Notes under the pieces: generated by a model | Told to the model about the DNA's origin: nothing | Database searches by the model: none | What the model saw: only the letters and a program-made list of their open reading frames with translations | Made by a program: the position numbers and the translations under genes | Shown: positions 38,758-40,381 of the stretch, one piece after another | How the letters are laid out: each line of letters opens with the position of its first letter | How positions within the stretch are numbered: position 1 is the stretch's first letter | Assembly: GCF_002198735.1 (NCBI RefSeq) | Contig: NZ_MWLO01000094.1 | Location: 1-40,381, forward strand | Source of the DNA: Ideonella sp. A 288 | GTDB taxonomy: Bacteria; Pseudomonadota; Gammaproteobacteria; Burkholderiales; Burkholderiaceae_C | Length of the DNA: 40,381 bases | Direction of reading: 5' to 3'

Positions 38758-40381
<1,624 letters not shown>

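Overview
This is a GC-rich chromosomal window with dense, ordinary coding. The gene content points to a betaproteobacterium of the order Burkholderiales, probably near the Rubrivivax/Leptothrix/Ideonella group. The pointers are a DUF3567 protein, a MetH split into two genes, the betaproteobacterial type of GshA, orphan tripartite tricarboxylate (Bug) receptors, and the neighbourhood torF-glnK-amtB ... gshA-kup ... gshB. The genus is an inference. I see no rRNA, tRNA, CRISPR array, insertion sequence or phage gene.

Layout. 1-5.1 kb: the end of a DUF3108 gene, a DUF3567 gene, a tandem AAA ATPase and a c-di-GMP protein with a degenerate GGDEF and an intact EAL domain. 5.1-9.8 kb: methionine synthase as two genes (homocysteine-binding half, then folate/B12/activation half) with an opposite-strand lipoprotein gene between them; an S-adenosylhomocysteine riboswitch precedes only the second half. 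9.9-13.5 kb: an MFS transporter and a convergent secreted subtilase separated by a long hairpin. 13.9-18.2 kb (minus strand): formate-tetrahydrofolate ligase from a TTG start, two tandem paralogous lipoproteins, and comM. 18.3-21.2 kb: a nitrogen-control unit (two NtrC-like sites, a sigma-54 promoter, torF, glnK, amtB, strong terminator).

21.3-29.4 kb: a LysR regulator divergent from an apparent six-gene unit: Bug receptor, thiolase-like protein lacking the nucleophilic cysteine, DUF35 Zn-ribbon/OB protein, glutaryl-CoA-dehydrogenase-like enzyme, ADP-forming acyl-CoA synthetase, second Bug receptor. Together these look like capture, CoA activation and oxidation of an organic acid. This is the best candidate for an undescribed pathway, and it sits between amtB and gshA, which I recall as neighbours in related genomes. 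29.6-38.7 kb: gshA, kup, a glycine-zipper protein, an RTX/DUF4214 protein, a BenE-type transporter, then gshB overlapping by 4 nt a questin-oxidase-family gene. 38.8 kb to the end: a truncated ABC-F ATPase gene.

Three genes (metH1, the MFS gene, the ABC-F gene) share (T/G)ACAAT, exactly six bases, then ATG, with no Shine-Dalgarno sequence, which suggests leaderless mRNAs. Function names rest on motif and family recognition by eye; no database search was run.
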